Positions 1 to 8,632 of a DNA stretch of 64,000 bases are shown in pieces; position 1 is the first letter of the stretch, and each line of letters starts with the position of its first letter. This DNA is from Sphingobacterium sp. UT-1RO-CII-1 (GTDB lineage: Bacteria > Bacteroidota > Bacteroidia > Sphingobacteriales > Sphingobacteriaceae). The notes under the pieces are model-generated. The model saw nothing but the letters and a program-made list of their open reading frames with translations, ran no database searches and was not told the DNA's origin. The stretch covers positions 620,001 through 684,000 of the forward strand of contig NZ_JAPPVJ010000002.1 in the NCBI RefSeq assembly GCF_026711005.1, read 5' to 3'. The translations under genes were made by a program, and so were the position numbers.

Positions 1-96
1 ACGCCATCAAATAAGTATTGGGGCTTATGTGGTTCCGATAGGTTCGACATATATAAACAGTTTGAAAATCAGAAATATGTATTAGTTATTTATTAA
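1..96 (+). other. Possible 3' end of an upstream + strand gene (ambiguous)
   Basis: The left edge is open in two plus-strand frames that end at a TAG at 83-85 and a TAA at 94-96. Either could be the last 27-31 codons of a gene that lies mostly outside the window. The frame ending at 83-85 reads like a short strand-rich tail (SIGAYVVPIGSTYIN), but this is too little to assign a family, and it may be non-coding. Confidence 0.2.
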
Positions 97-100
97 ACAT

Positions 101-131
101 AAAAGCCGCTCCTTTTATAAGAAGCGGCTTA
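101..131 (-). terminator. Rho-independent terminator-like hairpin
   Basis: An 8-bp inverted repeat (AAGCCGCT at 103-110, AGCGGCTT at 123-130) closes a 12-nt loop. On the minus strand the stem is followed by TTTT, so it would end the transcript of the 213-2097 gene pair about 80 nt beyond the stop codon. The DNA at 131-212 shows no convincing gene. Confidence 0.55.
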
Positions 132-212
132 TACAGTATGACCTCAAACAAAATTATTCTCCATAAATATCTTTCTCTATAGCTGACAAAGTTGATATTG
201 CCTCCCTAATAA

Positions 213-959
213 CTAGAAAGGCAGTACATAGCCTGCTGCTAACGTGAGGAATGTATTGTGGAGCTTTATAGGCAAATGTTCTGTAGGCGCATCAACTACA
301 TTTCGTAGCCCATAATTAAATATTCCTCGAATTTGCCATGTATCATTTAGCGCATAAACCGCTCCAGCATGCACCGTCAAGTCCGTTTTACTGATTTGTT
401 TAGATACATCAAAGGTAGCGCGATCAATTTCTATTTTTGGTGTTGTGGGCAGTCCTAAACGTATATAGGCATTTTGCACCCCACCTTCAAAAGACCTTGA
501 TAAGATACGATCAATAGCAAAACCGCCTTGTATACTCCATTTGTGATTAATCTCATAATGAAGGTTGACAGGCAGCTCCAAATAGAGGTTATTGAAATTA
601 GATCGTACAGAACCTGTGAAATAACCGATGAAGTTTTGGTAGGGTGTGTCTTCAAAATCAATCATCGCTTTAAAGTTTTCTGCAAAAGCTTTTGTTTTCA
701 TCCCTTTGTTGACCAGGTTTAATCCGGTAGAAAGGCTAAGCTTATTGTTTATCTGATAGAAAGGAAGCTCCACGCCTATTGCAATCGGGGTTAAAGGCTG
801 GTAGCTCTCTACGGATCGGATTTCGCGCGGAATAGATGCTGGCGTAACACCCCCCATATGTAACCCTGCATGTATAACAAGACGGTCTATCTGAACCTGC
901 GCATGTGTAGCCACTGTAACTAACACCGCAACTACTGTCAATAGTATATACTTAATCAT
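213..959 (-). CDS. Outer-membrane beta-barrel protein
   Basis: This is a predicted 248-residue outer-membrane protein. The ATG at 957-959 starts a clear signal peptide (MIKYILLTVVAVLVTVATHA, then Q); the upstream in-frame codons to 995 lack signal character and lie inside the preceding gene. The mature part alternates polar and hydrophobic residues (for example NLYLELPVNLHYEI and WQIRGIFNYGLRN) and ends in YVLPF, a terminal aromatic residue typical of BAM-inserted barrels. It overlaps the end of the upstream lipoprotein gene by 8 nt, so the two are probably co-transcribed and translationally coupled. The family is the broad Bacteroidota outer-membrane-beta-barrel (PorT-like) type; the ligand or role is unknown. 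The barrel is seen in the sequence pattern; the function is not. Confidence 0.75.
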   Translation of the reverse strand: MIKYILLTVVAVLVTVATHAQVQIDRLVIHAGLHMGGVTPASIPREIRSVESYQPLTPIAIGVELPFYQINNKLSLSTGLNLVNKGMKTKAFAENFKAMIDFEDTPYQNFIGYFTGSVRSNFNNLYLELPVNLHYEINHKWSIQGGFAIDRILSRSFEGGVQNAYIRLGLPTTPKIEIDRATFDVSKQISKTDLTVHAGAVYALNDTWQIRGIFNYGLRNVVDAPTEHLPIKLHNTFLTLAAGYVLPF

Positions 960-2097
960 TTGTATGAATCTTAAGATCATCAACCAATAAAACACTCCCT
1001 ACAGCACCCACAAAACTATCGCCATTTTTACTGGAACTTAGCACGATAGCTAAACGGTATCTGCCGGCATTAAAAGATTCGTCGTGAGGTTTATCCTTTA
1101 GGTATTCGAAAGGTATATTAAATTCTTTATACGTTTTAGAGCTGGTTGTATTGCCATCATACAAATAAGCAGTTGCTACGATACTTGGATCTGTCAAAAG
1201 ATTTGTTCCATTCAAATGGTCTAGTTTTGTACGTGAATACAACTCTTCTGAGTCGTACAATACGGCTACTATGGAACAACTGTCTTTCACGTTGGACAAG
1301 ACATTACTATTATGATCTATTACTTTCTTTCCAGGTGTATAGTGGTAAAAACCAGAAAATGCAATCGGTGGCGCTCCTATTGGTCTACCAAAATGTGTAG
1401 ACAGTAAAGGGTCGCCCATAACATTGCCTGAATCGAACTCACCAAGAAAAATATTACCGGCAGCAATTGGTTTTTTAGCGGCCGCCCCGAAAGTACCTGT
1501 CGATTTTGTTTCTAACATAGCAGCAGTTTCTCCCGAATGCGCTTCATTAGTAAACTGCATGGGGTATAAACTGGCTTTCTTTTTGACCAGAGGAGAAATA
1601 CTAAGTACAAAGCCTGAATTTCCAGAATCCCAGGTATCGATTCTACGTTCCTGTATGAGGTCATAAAACTCAGTGTACTTATAATATTGATCTATACTAT
1701 AGTTCTCAAAATCAAATGCTAACGGAATAAAAGCAACTCTCTCATTTGTCATCGTCACAGTATACTCTTTACTAAACGCCCCGTTTTCAGAAGTTATTTT
1801 GTAAATGACTGGATTGGTAAAATCCTGCACAGTACCACTAGCCGGTATACTTGTTGCTCCGCGGCTCATTTTAAAACTAAAAGCATAAGCTTTTAGATCA
1901 ATTTTATCTTCATTCGCATACAACTTAACTTCATCATTTGTAACAACAGGTGCTGCAAAAAAATCGTCGTCTTTGTACTCTACAGAGAGAATATCAGCTT
2001 CTATATTAGGTAATGCATCTTTAATACAACCTGTAAATAGCAATATGCCTGCTAAAAAGAATAAACTTATCGGCAGGCACTTGAAATATTTTATCAT
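952..2097 (-). CDS. PCMD-type lipoprotein (putative carbohydrate-metabolism domain)
   Basis: A 381-residue lipoprotein. A hydrophobic N-terminus ends in a lipobox (LLFTGC, Cys at residue 24), which predicts lipid anchoring at the outer membrane. An Ig-like strand region follows at about residues 30-115 (KLYANEDKIDLKAYAF), then a long jelly-roll-like region. The C-terminal half has the pattern of the Bacteroidota PCMD family: a FSGFYHYTPG segment, a DSCSIVAVLYD segment, YLKDKP, and a final IVLSSSKNGDSFVGAVGS block running into LLVDD. The family is usually linked to surface glycan handling, but no enzymatic activity is established. It sits upstream of, and overlaps, the beta-barrel gene, which suggests a surface lipoprotein plus barrel pair. 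Confidence 0.7.
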   Translation of the reverse strand: MIKYFKCLPISLFFLAGILLFTGCIKDALPNIEADILSVEYKDDDFFAAPVVTNDEVKLYANEDKIDLKAYAFSFKMSRGATSIPASGTVQDFTNPVIYKITSENGAFSKEYTVTMTNERVAFIPLAFDFENYSIDQYYKYTEFYDLIQERRIDTWDSGNSGFVLSISPLVKKKASLYPMQFTNEAHSGETAAMLETKSTGTFGAAAKKPIAAGNIFLGEFDSGNVMGDPLLSTHFGRPIGAPPIAFSGFYHYTPGKKVIDHNSNVLSNVKDSCSIVAVLYDSEELYSRTKLDHLNGTNLLTDPSIVATAYLYDGNTTSSKTYKEFNIPFEYLKDKPHDESFNAGRYRLAIVLSSSKNGDSFVGAVGSVLLVDDLKIHTND

Positions 2098-2127
2098 TAA
2101 TTGGTGAATTAAGATTAAATATAAAGG

Positions 2128-3168
2128 TTAAATACCAACAAAGGTAAATGGCTTAGACTCTTTGAAGTTGTCGTTCGACAAACCACTGAAAGTAGCGTGA
2201 TTAGTCAAATCAAGCTTCATCGTCTTAGCATTTTCTGACAGATCAAATTTCTTTAAATCTACCCAAAACGTATTAGGCGTTAAAGCCGTTTCAAAATAAT
2301 AAACCTTATTTTTTTGATCAGCAACTGATCTCCAACGCGTTGACGATATATTAGGTTCACTTTCTGAACTGATACCAAAAGGAACTGAACAGTTTCTGAT
2401 AACACTAAAAACACTAGCTACAGATGTGCGTGTGTCTTCCGTCTGTGGAATAGCATTGATATAATATGAAGCACGTACGAAACGGTCTGCAGCACGATTA
2501 GTACCCGGTAACATCACGGTTCCAGGAATACCTGCCCAATAGTTATTCAGTGCTAATTGATCTCCAAATGTAGGTGAATTTGTCATCACCGTATATTTCG
2601 GGCTATGGTGAATAACTAATTTACCATCGATATACTCGAAAATTGCATTATCACCTGAAGCATCAGAAAGTGAAAGATGCAAGGTTGTAAATTTCTGCGT
2701 ACCGGGAATATAATCACTTACCAACACAAAAGGCTCATCTTTTAAATCATTTACAGCTTCTGCTACAGTAGCATAATTATCTAAAACGTACTGTGCCCAT
2801 GCAGAAATAGTTAAACCTTTTTTCTGTCCGGCGGGATCAAACTTTGGATAATTTGATTCCACCAACCAAAGTACATTGGCAACAAGCCCCTTCTCATTCA
2901 GCCCATCGGTTGTAGCAATGTCCCAGGCTGACGCTATTACAGAACCATATTTTGACTTCCATTGAACAGACTGCGGCCCAACCTCTCCACTACGAGATAA
3001 CCCTCTTGGAAACACCCATATATTAGCAGCGATCTCGTCTTTCCAATCCATGCTACGGGCGGTAATTATATTACCATTCGGTCCCTTATATACCACGCGA
3101 GTACAAGCCTTAGCATCAAAGCTTAAAAGAGCTAAGACTGCTAGGGATAAAGCAAATAATTTTTTCAT
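2128..3168 (-). CDS. Exported linear amide C-N hydrolase (choloylglycine hydrolase / penicillin V acylase family)
   Basis: A 346-residue Ntn hydrolase that cleaves linear amides such as bile-salt conjugates, penicillin V or N-acyl-homoserine lactones; the substrate here is not known. A signal peptide ends AKA, so the nucleophile Cys22 becomes the new N-terminus (CTRVVY). Arg38 and Asp41 (ARSMDW) sit 16 and 19 residues after it, the spacing of Arg18 and Asp21 relative to Cys2 in bile salt hydrolases. A TNSPTF block and ADRFVRASYY match the family's conserved Asn and Arg regions. Length is normal for the periplasmic branch. The gene is 30 nt upstream of the PCMD lipoprotein gene on the same strand, so the three genes 3168-213 may form one unit. 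Confidence 0.88.
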   Translation of the reverse strand: MKKLFALSLAVLALLSFDAKACTRVVYKGPNGNIITARSMDWKDEIAANIWVFPRGLSRSGEVGPQSVQWKSKYGSVIASAWDIATTDGLNEKGLVANVLWLVESNYPKFDPAGQKKGLTISAWAQYVLDNYATVAEAVNDLKDEPFVLVSDYIPGTQKFTTLHLSLSDASGDNAIFEYIDGKLVIHHSPKYTVMTNSPTFGDQLALNNYWAGIPGTVMLPGTNRAADRFVRASYYINAIPQTEDTRTSVASVFSVIRNCSVPFGISSESEPNISSTRWRSVADQKNKVYYFETALTPNTFWVDLKKFDLSENAKTMKLDLTNHATFSGLSNDNFKESKPFTFVGI

Positions 3169-3532
3169 TTTTCTTAAATTAAATGGTGACTTGACACTAT
3201 TAAAAATTTAATTTTTATTTTAATAGCTAAGATAAAGAATCATCCGCAACCGACAAGTATTTTTAGACCAGAAAAAAAATAAATTAACTACAGCCTTTGA
3301 ATATTGGTTAGAATAAATTCATACCCAAAAGACGATACTATATTTTTGACTCTTAAAACAATAACATGACAAATAAGAATATACCTTAACAACACACAAA
3401 CTAGCAACGATCAATCCAAAACAAGGCAAAACAGTAAAAAAATATGCCTCATATTAAGTGAGGCATATCGTAATTTCCACAGGTATAAGTAACTGTATTA
3501 GAATTATGGCAGGTGATGGATAAAGACTAAAG
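3169..3532. other. Intergenic region, 364 nt
   Basis: This region holds the leader of the amidase gene, including an AT-rich inverted repeat near 3198-3225 (CTATTAAAA paired with TTTTAATAG), and the terminator of the upstream deoxyhypusine-synthase-like gene at 3442-3468. No open frame here looks like a gene. Confidence 0.5.
3437..3470 (-). terminator. Terminator of the deoxyhypusine-synthase-like gene
   Basis: The 10-bp stem ATATGCCTCA/TGAGGCATAT (3442-3451 with 3459-3468) is flanked by a run of A on the plus strand at 3436-3442, which is a U-tract on the minus-strand transcript. It lies 65 nt beyond the stop codon at 3533. Confidence 0.75.
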
Positions 3533-4531
3533 CTATTGCCCCAGCACCCAAGCAAAAATCAGTGGTGCTACAATAGTGGCATCTGACTCTATGACAAAGC
3601 TTGGCGTATCCACATCTAATTTTCCCCAAGTAATTTTCTCATTCGGAATACATCCTGAATATGACCCAAACGAAGTTGTCGAATCTGTTATCTGACAGTA
3701 GTAACGCCATTTCAAGGTATTCTCTTTCTCTAAATCTTGCTCCAACATAGGCGCCACACACATAGCAAAATCACCAGCTATGCCTCCTCCTATTTGGAAA
3801 AAACCTATCCCAGTACCTACAGCATTTTTCTCATAATATTCAGCTAGCCAAACCATATACTCTATACCACTCTTCATAGTCGAAGCTTGTAACTGGCCTT
3901 TAATGACATAAGAAGCAAATATATTTCCCATTGTTGAATCTTCCCACCCGGGCACAACTATTGGTAAGTTTCGTTCTGCCGCTGCTAACATCCAAGAGTT
4001 TTTAGGATCTATTTCATAATCTTCTTCCAAGACACCGCTTAATAAAAGCTTATACATATATTCATGAGGAAAGTGACGTTCGCCGTTAGCTTCCGCATCT
4101 TTCCATATCTTCTCGATATGATGTTGTATTTTACGAAACGCTTCCTCTTCGGGAATACACGTATCGGTGACACGATTATACTTGTTGTTCAGTAAGTCCA
4201 ATTCATCTTGCGGCGTCAGATCCCGGTAGTTGGGGATTCTTTTATAATGTGAATGGGCTACCAAATTCATAATATCTTCCTCAAGATTAGCCCCTGTACA
4301 ACTTATAATATCTACCTTACCTTGACGGATCATCTCGGCCAATAAAATGCCAAGCTCGGCAGTGCTCATTGCACCGGCTAAAGAAACAAGCATTTTACCT
4401 CCTGCTGTTAAATGAGCTTCATACCCCTTTGCAGCATCCACTAAACTTGCTGCATTAAAATGTAGGAAATTTCTTTCTACAAATTGTGAAACAGCCCCCT
4501 TGTTATTTTCCATTTTATAAAATTTATTCAT
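3533..4531 (-). CDS. Deoxyhypusine synthase family protein
   Basis: A 332-residue homologue of deoxyhypusine synthase, an NAD-dependent enzyme that moves the aminobutyl group of spermidine onto an acceptor lysine. The GGKMLVSLAGAMSTAELGI block and SCTGANLEED are nucleotide-site features. The C-terminal NEKITWGKLDVD aligns with the eukaryotic D-E-A-[VI]-S-W-G-K-I segment carrying the catalytic lysine (human Lys329), so that lysine is kept. Bacteria lack eIF5A, the normal substrate, so the real acceptor may be a polyamine (homospermidine-synthase-like chemistry) or another protein; this is inference. Start choice is uncertain: the ATG at 4531 or an internal Met at residue 7 are both possible. 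It appears monocistronic, with its own promoter-like element and terminator. Confidence 0.82.
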   Translation of the reverse strand: MNKFYKMENNKGAVSQFVERNFLHFNAASLVDAAKGYEAHLTAGGKMLVSLAGAMSTAELGILLAEMIRQGKVDIISCTGANLEEDIMNLVAHSHYKRIPNYRDLTPQDELDLLNNKYNRVTDTCIPEEEAFRKIQHHIEKIWKDAEANGERHFPHEYMYKLLLSGVLEEDYEIDPKNSWMLAAAERNLPIVVPGWEDSTMGNIFASYVIKGQLQASTMKSGIEYMVWLAEYYEKNAVGTGIGFFQIGGGIAGDFAMCVAPMLEQDLEKENTLKWRYYCQITDSTTSFGSYSGCIPNEKITWGKLDVDTPSFVIESDATIVAPLIFAWVLGQ

Positions 4532-4571
4532 TAAGTATATATACGCATTGCACCTGCTTAAATAAGCAGTA

Positions 4572-4579
4572 CAAAACTA
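4572..4579 (-). promoter_or_regulatory. Candidate -7 element (TAGTTTTG)
   Basis: Read on the minus strand, this octamer matches the Bacteroidota -7 consensus TAnnTTTG, about 40 nt upstream of the 4531 start. No good -33 TTTG is visible at the expected spacing, so support is partial. Confidence 0.35.
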
Positions 4580-4620
4580 TCGACAATACATAAGAAAAAT
4601 TTTAGCATTTGTTAAATAAA

Positions 4621-5127
4621 TCACCTCGGAAAAGGAGTTATTCTCAGGATCTCTGCCTCATCATCACCACATAACTCTAACAGCTCAACTAGCGTTTTAC
4701 CGAGAATAGGGTGCTTCCAATTTATCTCTAAATCCAACATCGGTATCAAAACAAACTTTCTTTTATGCATGAGCGGATGGGGTAATGTAAGTTTTTCAGA
4801 TGCTAAGACCAGATCATCATAGCTTATTAAATCAATGTCAATAGGTCGTGCCTCATACCCTACACCTTCCTTACGTTTCCGTCCCAATTCTTTTTCAATA
4901 GATAAAGCTATCTCAAGAACATCAGTAGGATGTAGCAATGTGTCAACAAGTAAAGCAATATTATAAAAGGCCATACTATTAAAACCCCAAGACGAAGTTT
5001 CAAAAATAGCAGAGACTTGCTTTACAGTGCCAATCTGTTTCTGAATAGCAAAAACAGCTTCCTGTAAATAAGCCAATCGATCACCTATATTCGTACCTAT
5101 AGAAAAAATAACTTGATGTGCTATCAT
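4621..5127 (-). CDS. folK: 2-amino-4-hydroxy-6-hydroxymethyldihydropteridine diphosphokinase
   Basis: HPPK transfers pyrophosphate from ATP to 6-hydroxymethyl-dihydropterin in folate biosynthesis (cytosol). The protein has the family length (168 aa) and opens with the SIGTNIGDRLAYLQEA block. The signature RPIDIDLISYDD (residues 94-105) supplies the two Mg-binding aspartates Asp97 and Asp99. LPHPLMHKRKFVLIPM follows as in the family. It lies 39 nt downstream of the MFS transporter gene on the same strand and could be transcribed with it. Identification is secure from motifs. Confidence 0.95.
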   Translation of the reverse strand: MIAHQVIFSIGTNIGDRLAYLQEAVFAIQKQIGTVKQVSAIFETSSWGFNSMAFYNIALLVDTLLHPTDVLEIALSIEKELGRKRKEGVGYEARPIDIDLISYDDLVLASEKLTLPHPLMHKRKFVLIPMLDLEINWKHPILGKTLVELLELCGDDEAEILRITPFPR

Positions 5128-5166
5128 AGGGCTAAAGTTAGGTAAATTGTTTACAACGGATAAAGG

Positions 5167-6387
5167 TTACTTTTCTAAATTACGTACACTAGGAATACAA
5201 ATAACTAATACTGCACAAAAACAAAGTGCCATACCGCCTGCTACGTAAACATTTTGCACGCCAAGTTTATCGGCTAGCTGTGCCGTAAACACTAAACCTA
5301 TTATAGCAGGAATCTGGCAGACGCTACCTACTATACCAAAAATTCTACCCAGATATTTAATATCAAACTGTGTCTGTATTAAAGCTGTAATAGAGCCTTC
5401 ATAAAGCGGAACTGCTATACCTTGTAAAACAGTTAAGATAGCAAATAATGTAAAATAGCTGGAAGGTAATAGGCCGCATACTATTAAAACAACACCCAAA
5501 ATCACGTATCCAATAATCGCTAAAGATATCTTTCGATAACGCTGATTTACGATAGCTAATAACCCACCACCAAGCAACAAGCCTATACCAAAGACAATCT
5601 CTACCAAACTGACCTGATAGGCTGTACCCTGATAATAATTCAAGGTTACTAAAGGTGTTACTGCAATAACCGGAAAGATAAAAAAACGTGCTATAATTTC
5701 AGTAAAAAGCAGCCAGGACATAGATTTGTTTTTCAAAATCACGGCCCCGCCCCCTAGCATGTCTTTTACAACAGAATCTGTGGGCTCTCTCTTGATTTTA
5801 GGGCTAACAACATGAACAAAAAGTAAAGCAACACAAGCTATAGAAGCACCTACCACATCCAACATCATGACTACACTCATACCATAATTAAGCAATACAA
5901 ATGCACCTAATGCAGGACCGCTAATTAGCGCAATCGACTGTATGACTTCATTTACGCCAGCTACCCTTACCATCTGATCTTTAGGCGCTAAAGTGGGCAC
6001 TAATGACTTCAAAGCAGGTGCATGAAAAGCTCCTCCAATGGAGCGTAAAGCCAATAGAAGGTAAATAGACCATAACTCCAGCATATCCAAGTGAAAAAGC
6101 AATGCAATTATTGCCGAACATAATGCCACAAAGCTATCAGCAGCAATCATTGTTATCTTTTTGTTCCAACGATCAACGAATACACCAGCGAAAGGTCCTA
6201 AAACTATTTGAGGTAATAGCCCTGCAATAGTTGCATACGCCAACACCTTAGCCGAGCCAGTTTCTAGCCCTATCCATAAAACAAAAGCAAATTGTGCAAT
6301 AGAGCTTGTAAGAATAGAAAATGTTTGTCCTGTCCATATAAAAACAAACTTCTTCTTCCAGTTCACTAAATCCATATTTTCCGTCAT
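5167..6387 (-). CDS. MFS transporter (drug/macrolide-efflux-like)
   Basis: A 406-residue major facilitator with about 12 hydrophobic segments. The loop between TM2 and TM3 carries the MFS motif A variant (GPFAGVFVDRWNKK), and TM4-5 contain LLLALRSIGGAFHAPALKS, a pattern of the MefA/MFS_3 exporter subgroup. The likely role is proton-driven export of a small molecule; the substrate is unknown. It is 75 nt downstream of a Crp/Fnr regulator on the same strand and just upstream of folK, so regulator and exporter may form an inducible unit. Confidence 0.85.
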   Translation of the reverse strand: MTENMDLVNWKKKFVFIWTGQTFSILTSSIAQFAFVLWIGLETGSAKVLAYATIAGLLPQIVLGPFAGVFVDRWNKKITMIAADSFVALCSAIIALLFHLDMLELWSIYLLLALRSIGGAFHAPALKSLVPTLAPKDQMVRVAGVNEVIQSIALISGPALGAFVLLNYGMSVVMMLDVVGASIACVALLFVHVVSPKIKREPTDSVVKDMLGGGAVILKNKSMSWLLFTEIIARFFIFPVIAVTPLVTLNYYQGTAYQVSLVEIVFGIGLLLGGGLLAIVNQRYRKISLAIIGYVILGVVLIVCGLLPSSYFTLFAILTVLQGIAVPLYEGSITALIQTQFDIKYLGRIFGIVGSVCQIPAIIGLVFTAQLADKLGVQNVYVAGGMALCFCAVLVICIPSVRNLEK

Positions 6388-6462
6388 AACATAGCACTAT
6401 TAAAAATCATGCAATGATAGACAATATCAACGCCTATTCGGGTTATCATTTGGTAACTTCAC

Positions 6463-7032
6463 CTACTTGGAAAAAATTTCTCTACGGATCCGACTTAATG
6501 ACTGCGGGGTTAGCCCTAAAAAAGAAGCTATATATTTTAAAGGTACCAACTGAAACAACTCGGGATCCCGCTCTAAAACAGCTAAATATCGTTCTTTGGC
6601 TAATTGACTTGAAAAATCAACAGAAGCACGGGTAATATCGAAGTAAAAACGTTCAATCAGTATCCGAATGAGGTTTGATATTTCATGAGAATGCAAACAC
6701 AATTCATCTAAAGCCGCTTTACTTATCATATATGCTTCACTATTCCCGACAGACTCAATACTATAAGTTGGTGCTATTTCACTGTACATAATATCTCCAT
6801 AACGCTCAAACCAAAGTGTGATTTCGTCTCCATCCTCATAACGGTAACTTCTCCATATCCCTGCAGATATAATATAATAATTAGCAGTGTCATTACCAGA
6901 ATCGGCAATAACATCATGGTTTTCAAAAGCCACTTTAGTCATGTTGTTTAATAAAAGGTTCAGAGATGATTCTAAAACCTCATACTTTTTCGCTAACAAA
7001 TCAATCAATTCTTTCATAACCTTTTCTACCAA
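6463..7032 (-). CDS. Crp/Fnr family transcriptional regulator
   Basis: A 189-residue regulator. The N-terminal cyclic-nucleotide-binding-like beta barrel (NYYIISAGIWRSYR at about 67-80, and GNSEAYMISKAALDELC) is followed by a dimer helix and a C-terminal winged HTH (LKYIASFLGLTPQSLSRIRR). It belongs to the Bacteroidota group that usually lacks the cAMP-contact residues and may sense another signal. It lies upstream of the MFS gene on the same strand and is a candidate local regulator of it. Confidence 0.88.
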   Translation of the reverse strand: MVEKVMKELIDLLAKKYEVLESSLNLLLNNMTKVAFENHDVIADSGNDTANYYIISAGIWRSYRYEDGDEITLWFERYGDIMYSEIAPTYSIESVGNSEAYMISKAALDELCLHSHEISNLIRILIERFYFDITRASVDFSSQLAKERYLAVLERDPELFQLVPLKYIASFLGLTPQSLSRIRREIFSK

Positions 7033-7245
7033 ATAGCACTAAATAAACTACTACATGCCACTAAAGATAATTAAGAAAAATTAAAAATGCACTTTTAACA
7101 ATCTTCCTTGATCTTGAAAAAACTGATGATCCATTCAGCAAATCGGTTTTAACAGTAACTGCTTAAATTAATTATGAATTAACATCGACGTACTTAAAAA
7201 GATTAAATATTCGTACCTTAGTAAACACCAAAACAAAAGCTGCTT

Positions 7246-8577
7246 ATGCGATTAGTCTATCTATGCACTTTACTTTTCAGTGCGATCTCTATTTTCTCTG
7301 CTCAAGCACAGCAAGACCAAATCTTATTAGAGAATGTCCGAATATTGGATCACGAGACACAGTCTTTAACCGATCGGCGTCATGTTTTAATAAAAGGCAA
7401 CACCATTGAGACAATCAGTATGTCGCCGATTAAAGTAAATACGAAAGATGTCATTAAAATAAATGGTTCTGGAAAAACATTAATGCCAGGCTTAATAGAC
7501 GCACACGTCCACATGGTTTTTGGTTCATTAACGATGCCTCAAATGGTAACGAACGACCTATCGGAGGAATTTCTTCTTAAAACGATCAGTCAATCAGCTC
7601 ACAAAATGCTTATGCGAGGCTTTACCAGCATACGTGATGTGGGGGGGCCTATTTTTCCGTTAAAAGCAGCTATTGATGCTGGTAAAATAACAGGTCCCAG
7701 AATCTGGCCTTCGGGGGCTACCATTAGTCAAACCGCTGGTCATGGCGACTTCCGCACACCAAACGAAAGATCACGCCGCTTCTTTGGAGAAGTATCACGT
7801 GCCGAAAGATATGGAGCAACCTTCATTGCCGATGGCCGTGATGAGGTGTTAACGGCGGTGCGGGAAAACTTACGTTTTGGAGCAAGCCAAATCAAATTAA
7901 TGGCAGGCGGAGGAACATCATCCGCTTATGACCCTGTAGATGTCACGCAGTACACTTTAGATGAAATGAAAGCTGCAGTAGAAGCAGCTGAAGACTGGGG
8001 CACCTATGTTACTGTCCATGCGTATACACCAAGGGCCATACGCAGAGCAATAGAAGCAGGTGTGAGAAGTATAGAACACGGACAACTATTGGATGAAGAA
8101 ACTATAAAGCTTATCGCTGAAAAAGATATTTGGCTAAGCTTACAGAATTTGGTCGATGACACTCCAGATATGGATCCTCAACGTATAGCTAAACGCAAAC
8201 CCGTCATTGAAGGACAAGAAAAGGTATGGCCTTTGGCAAAGAAACACAAAGTTAAACTAGCTTGGGGAACAGACTTTTTATTCGAGCCTGAATTAAATGA
8301 ACAACAAAACCAATTTATCCTGCGACTACAAAAATGGTTTACAAATGCTGAGATCTTAAAAATGGTCACACAAGATAATGGAGAATTGTTGCAAATGGCA
8401 GGATTAAGAAGCCCTTATGCCGGTAAACTTGGCGTAATCAGTGAGGGAGCACTAGCCGATGTTCTATTAGTAGATGGGGATCCATTAAAAGATTTAAAAT
8501 TAATTGCCGACCCTGATAAAAATTTCGTTGTAATTATAAAAGATGGTAAAGTGTATAAAAACACCTTAAAAAAATAA
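7246..8577 (+). CDS. Exported amidohydrolase family protein (imidazolonepropionase / Xaa-Pro dipeptidase-like)
   Basis: A 443-residue metal-dependent hydrolase with a signal peptide (cleavage near SAQA-QQ), so periplasmic. After a small beta domain, GLIDAHVHM gives the paired metal ligands His87 and His89. IKLMAGGGTSS (about residues 217-227) holds the probable carboxylated bridging lysine, VTVHAYTPRAIRRAIEAG and SIEHGQLLDEE the next two histidines, and LAWGTDFLFE the catalytic Asp. The C-terminus returns to a beta domain (GALADVLLVDGDPL). Relatives act on cyclic amides or proline dipeptides; the substrate is not determinable here. It is a single gene with a strong terminator at 8587-8632. 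Confidence 0.88.
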   Translation: MRLVYLCTLLFSAISIFSAQAQQDQILLENVRILDHETQSLTDRRHVLIKGNTIETISMSPIKVNTKDVIKINGSGKTLMPGLIDAHVHMVFGSLTMPQMVTNDLSEEFLLKTISQSAHKMLMRGFTSIRDVGGPIFPLKAAIDAGKITGPRIWPSGATISQTAGHGDFRTPNERSRRFFGEVSRAERYGATFIADGRDEVLTAVRENLRFGASQIKLMAGGGTSSAYDPVDVTQYTLDEMKAAVEAAEDWGTYVTVHAYTPRAIRRAIEAGVRSIEHGQLLDEETIKLIAEKDIWLSLQNLVDDTPDMDPQRIAKRKPVIEGQEKVWPLAKKHKVKLAWGTDFLFEPELNEQQNQFILRLQKWFTNAEILKMVTQDNGELLQMAGLRSPYAGKLGVISEGALADVLLVDGDPLKDLKLIADPDKNFVVIIKDGKVYKNTLKK

Positions 8578-8586
8578 CGCATATAG

Positions 8587-8632
8587 AATGAACTCCTTTA
8601 ATTTTCTGATTATTAAAGGAGTTCATTTTTTA
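8587..8632 (+). terminator. Rho-independent terminator of the amidohydrolase gene
   Basis: A 16-bp perfect stem (AATGAACTCCTTTAAT at 8587-8602 with its complement at 8612-8627) is followed by TTTT. The T-run abuts the end of the convergent gene whose stop codon is at 8630. Confidence 0.85.
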
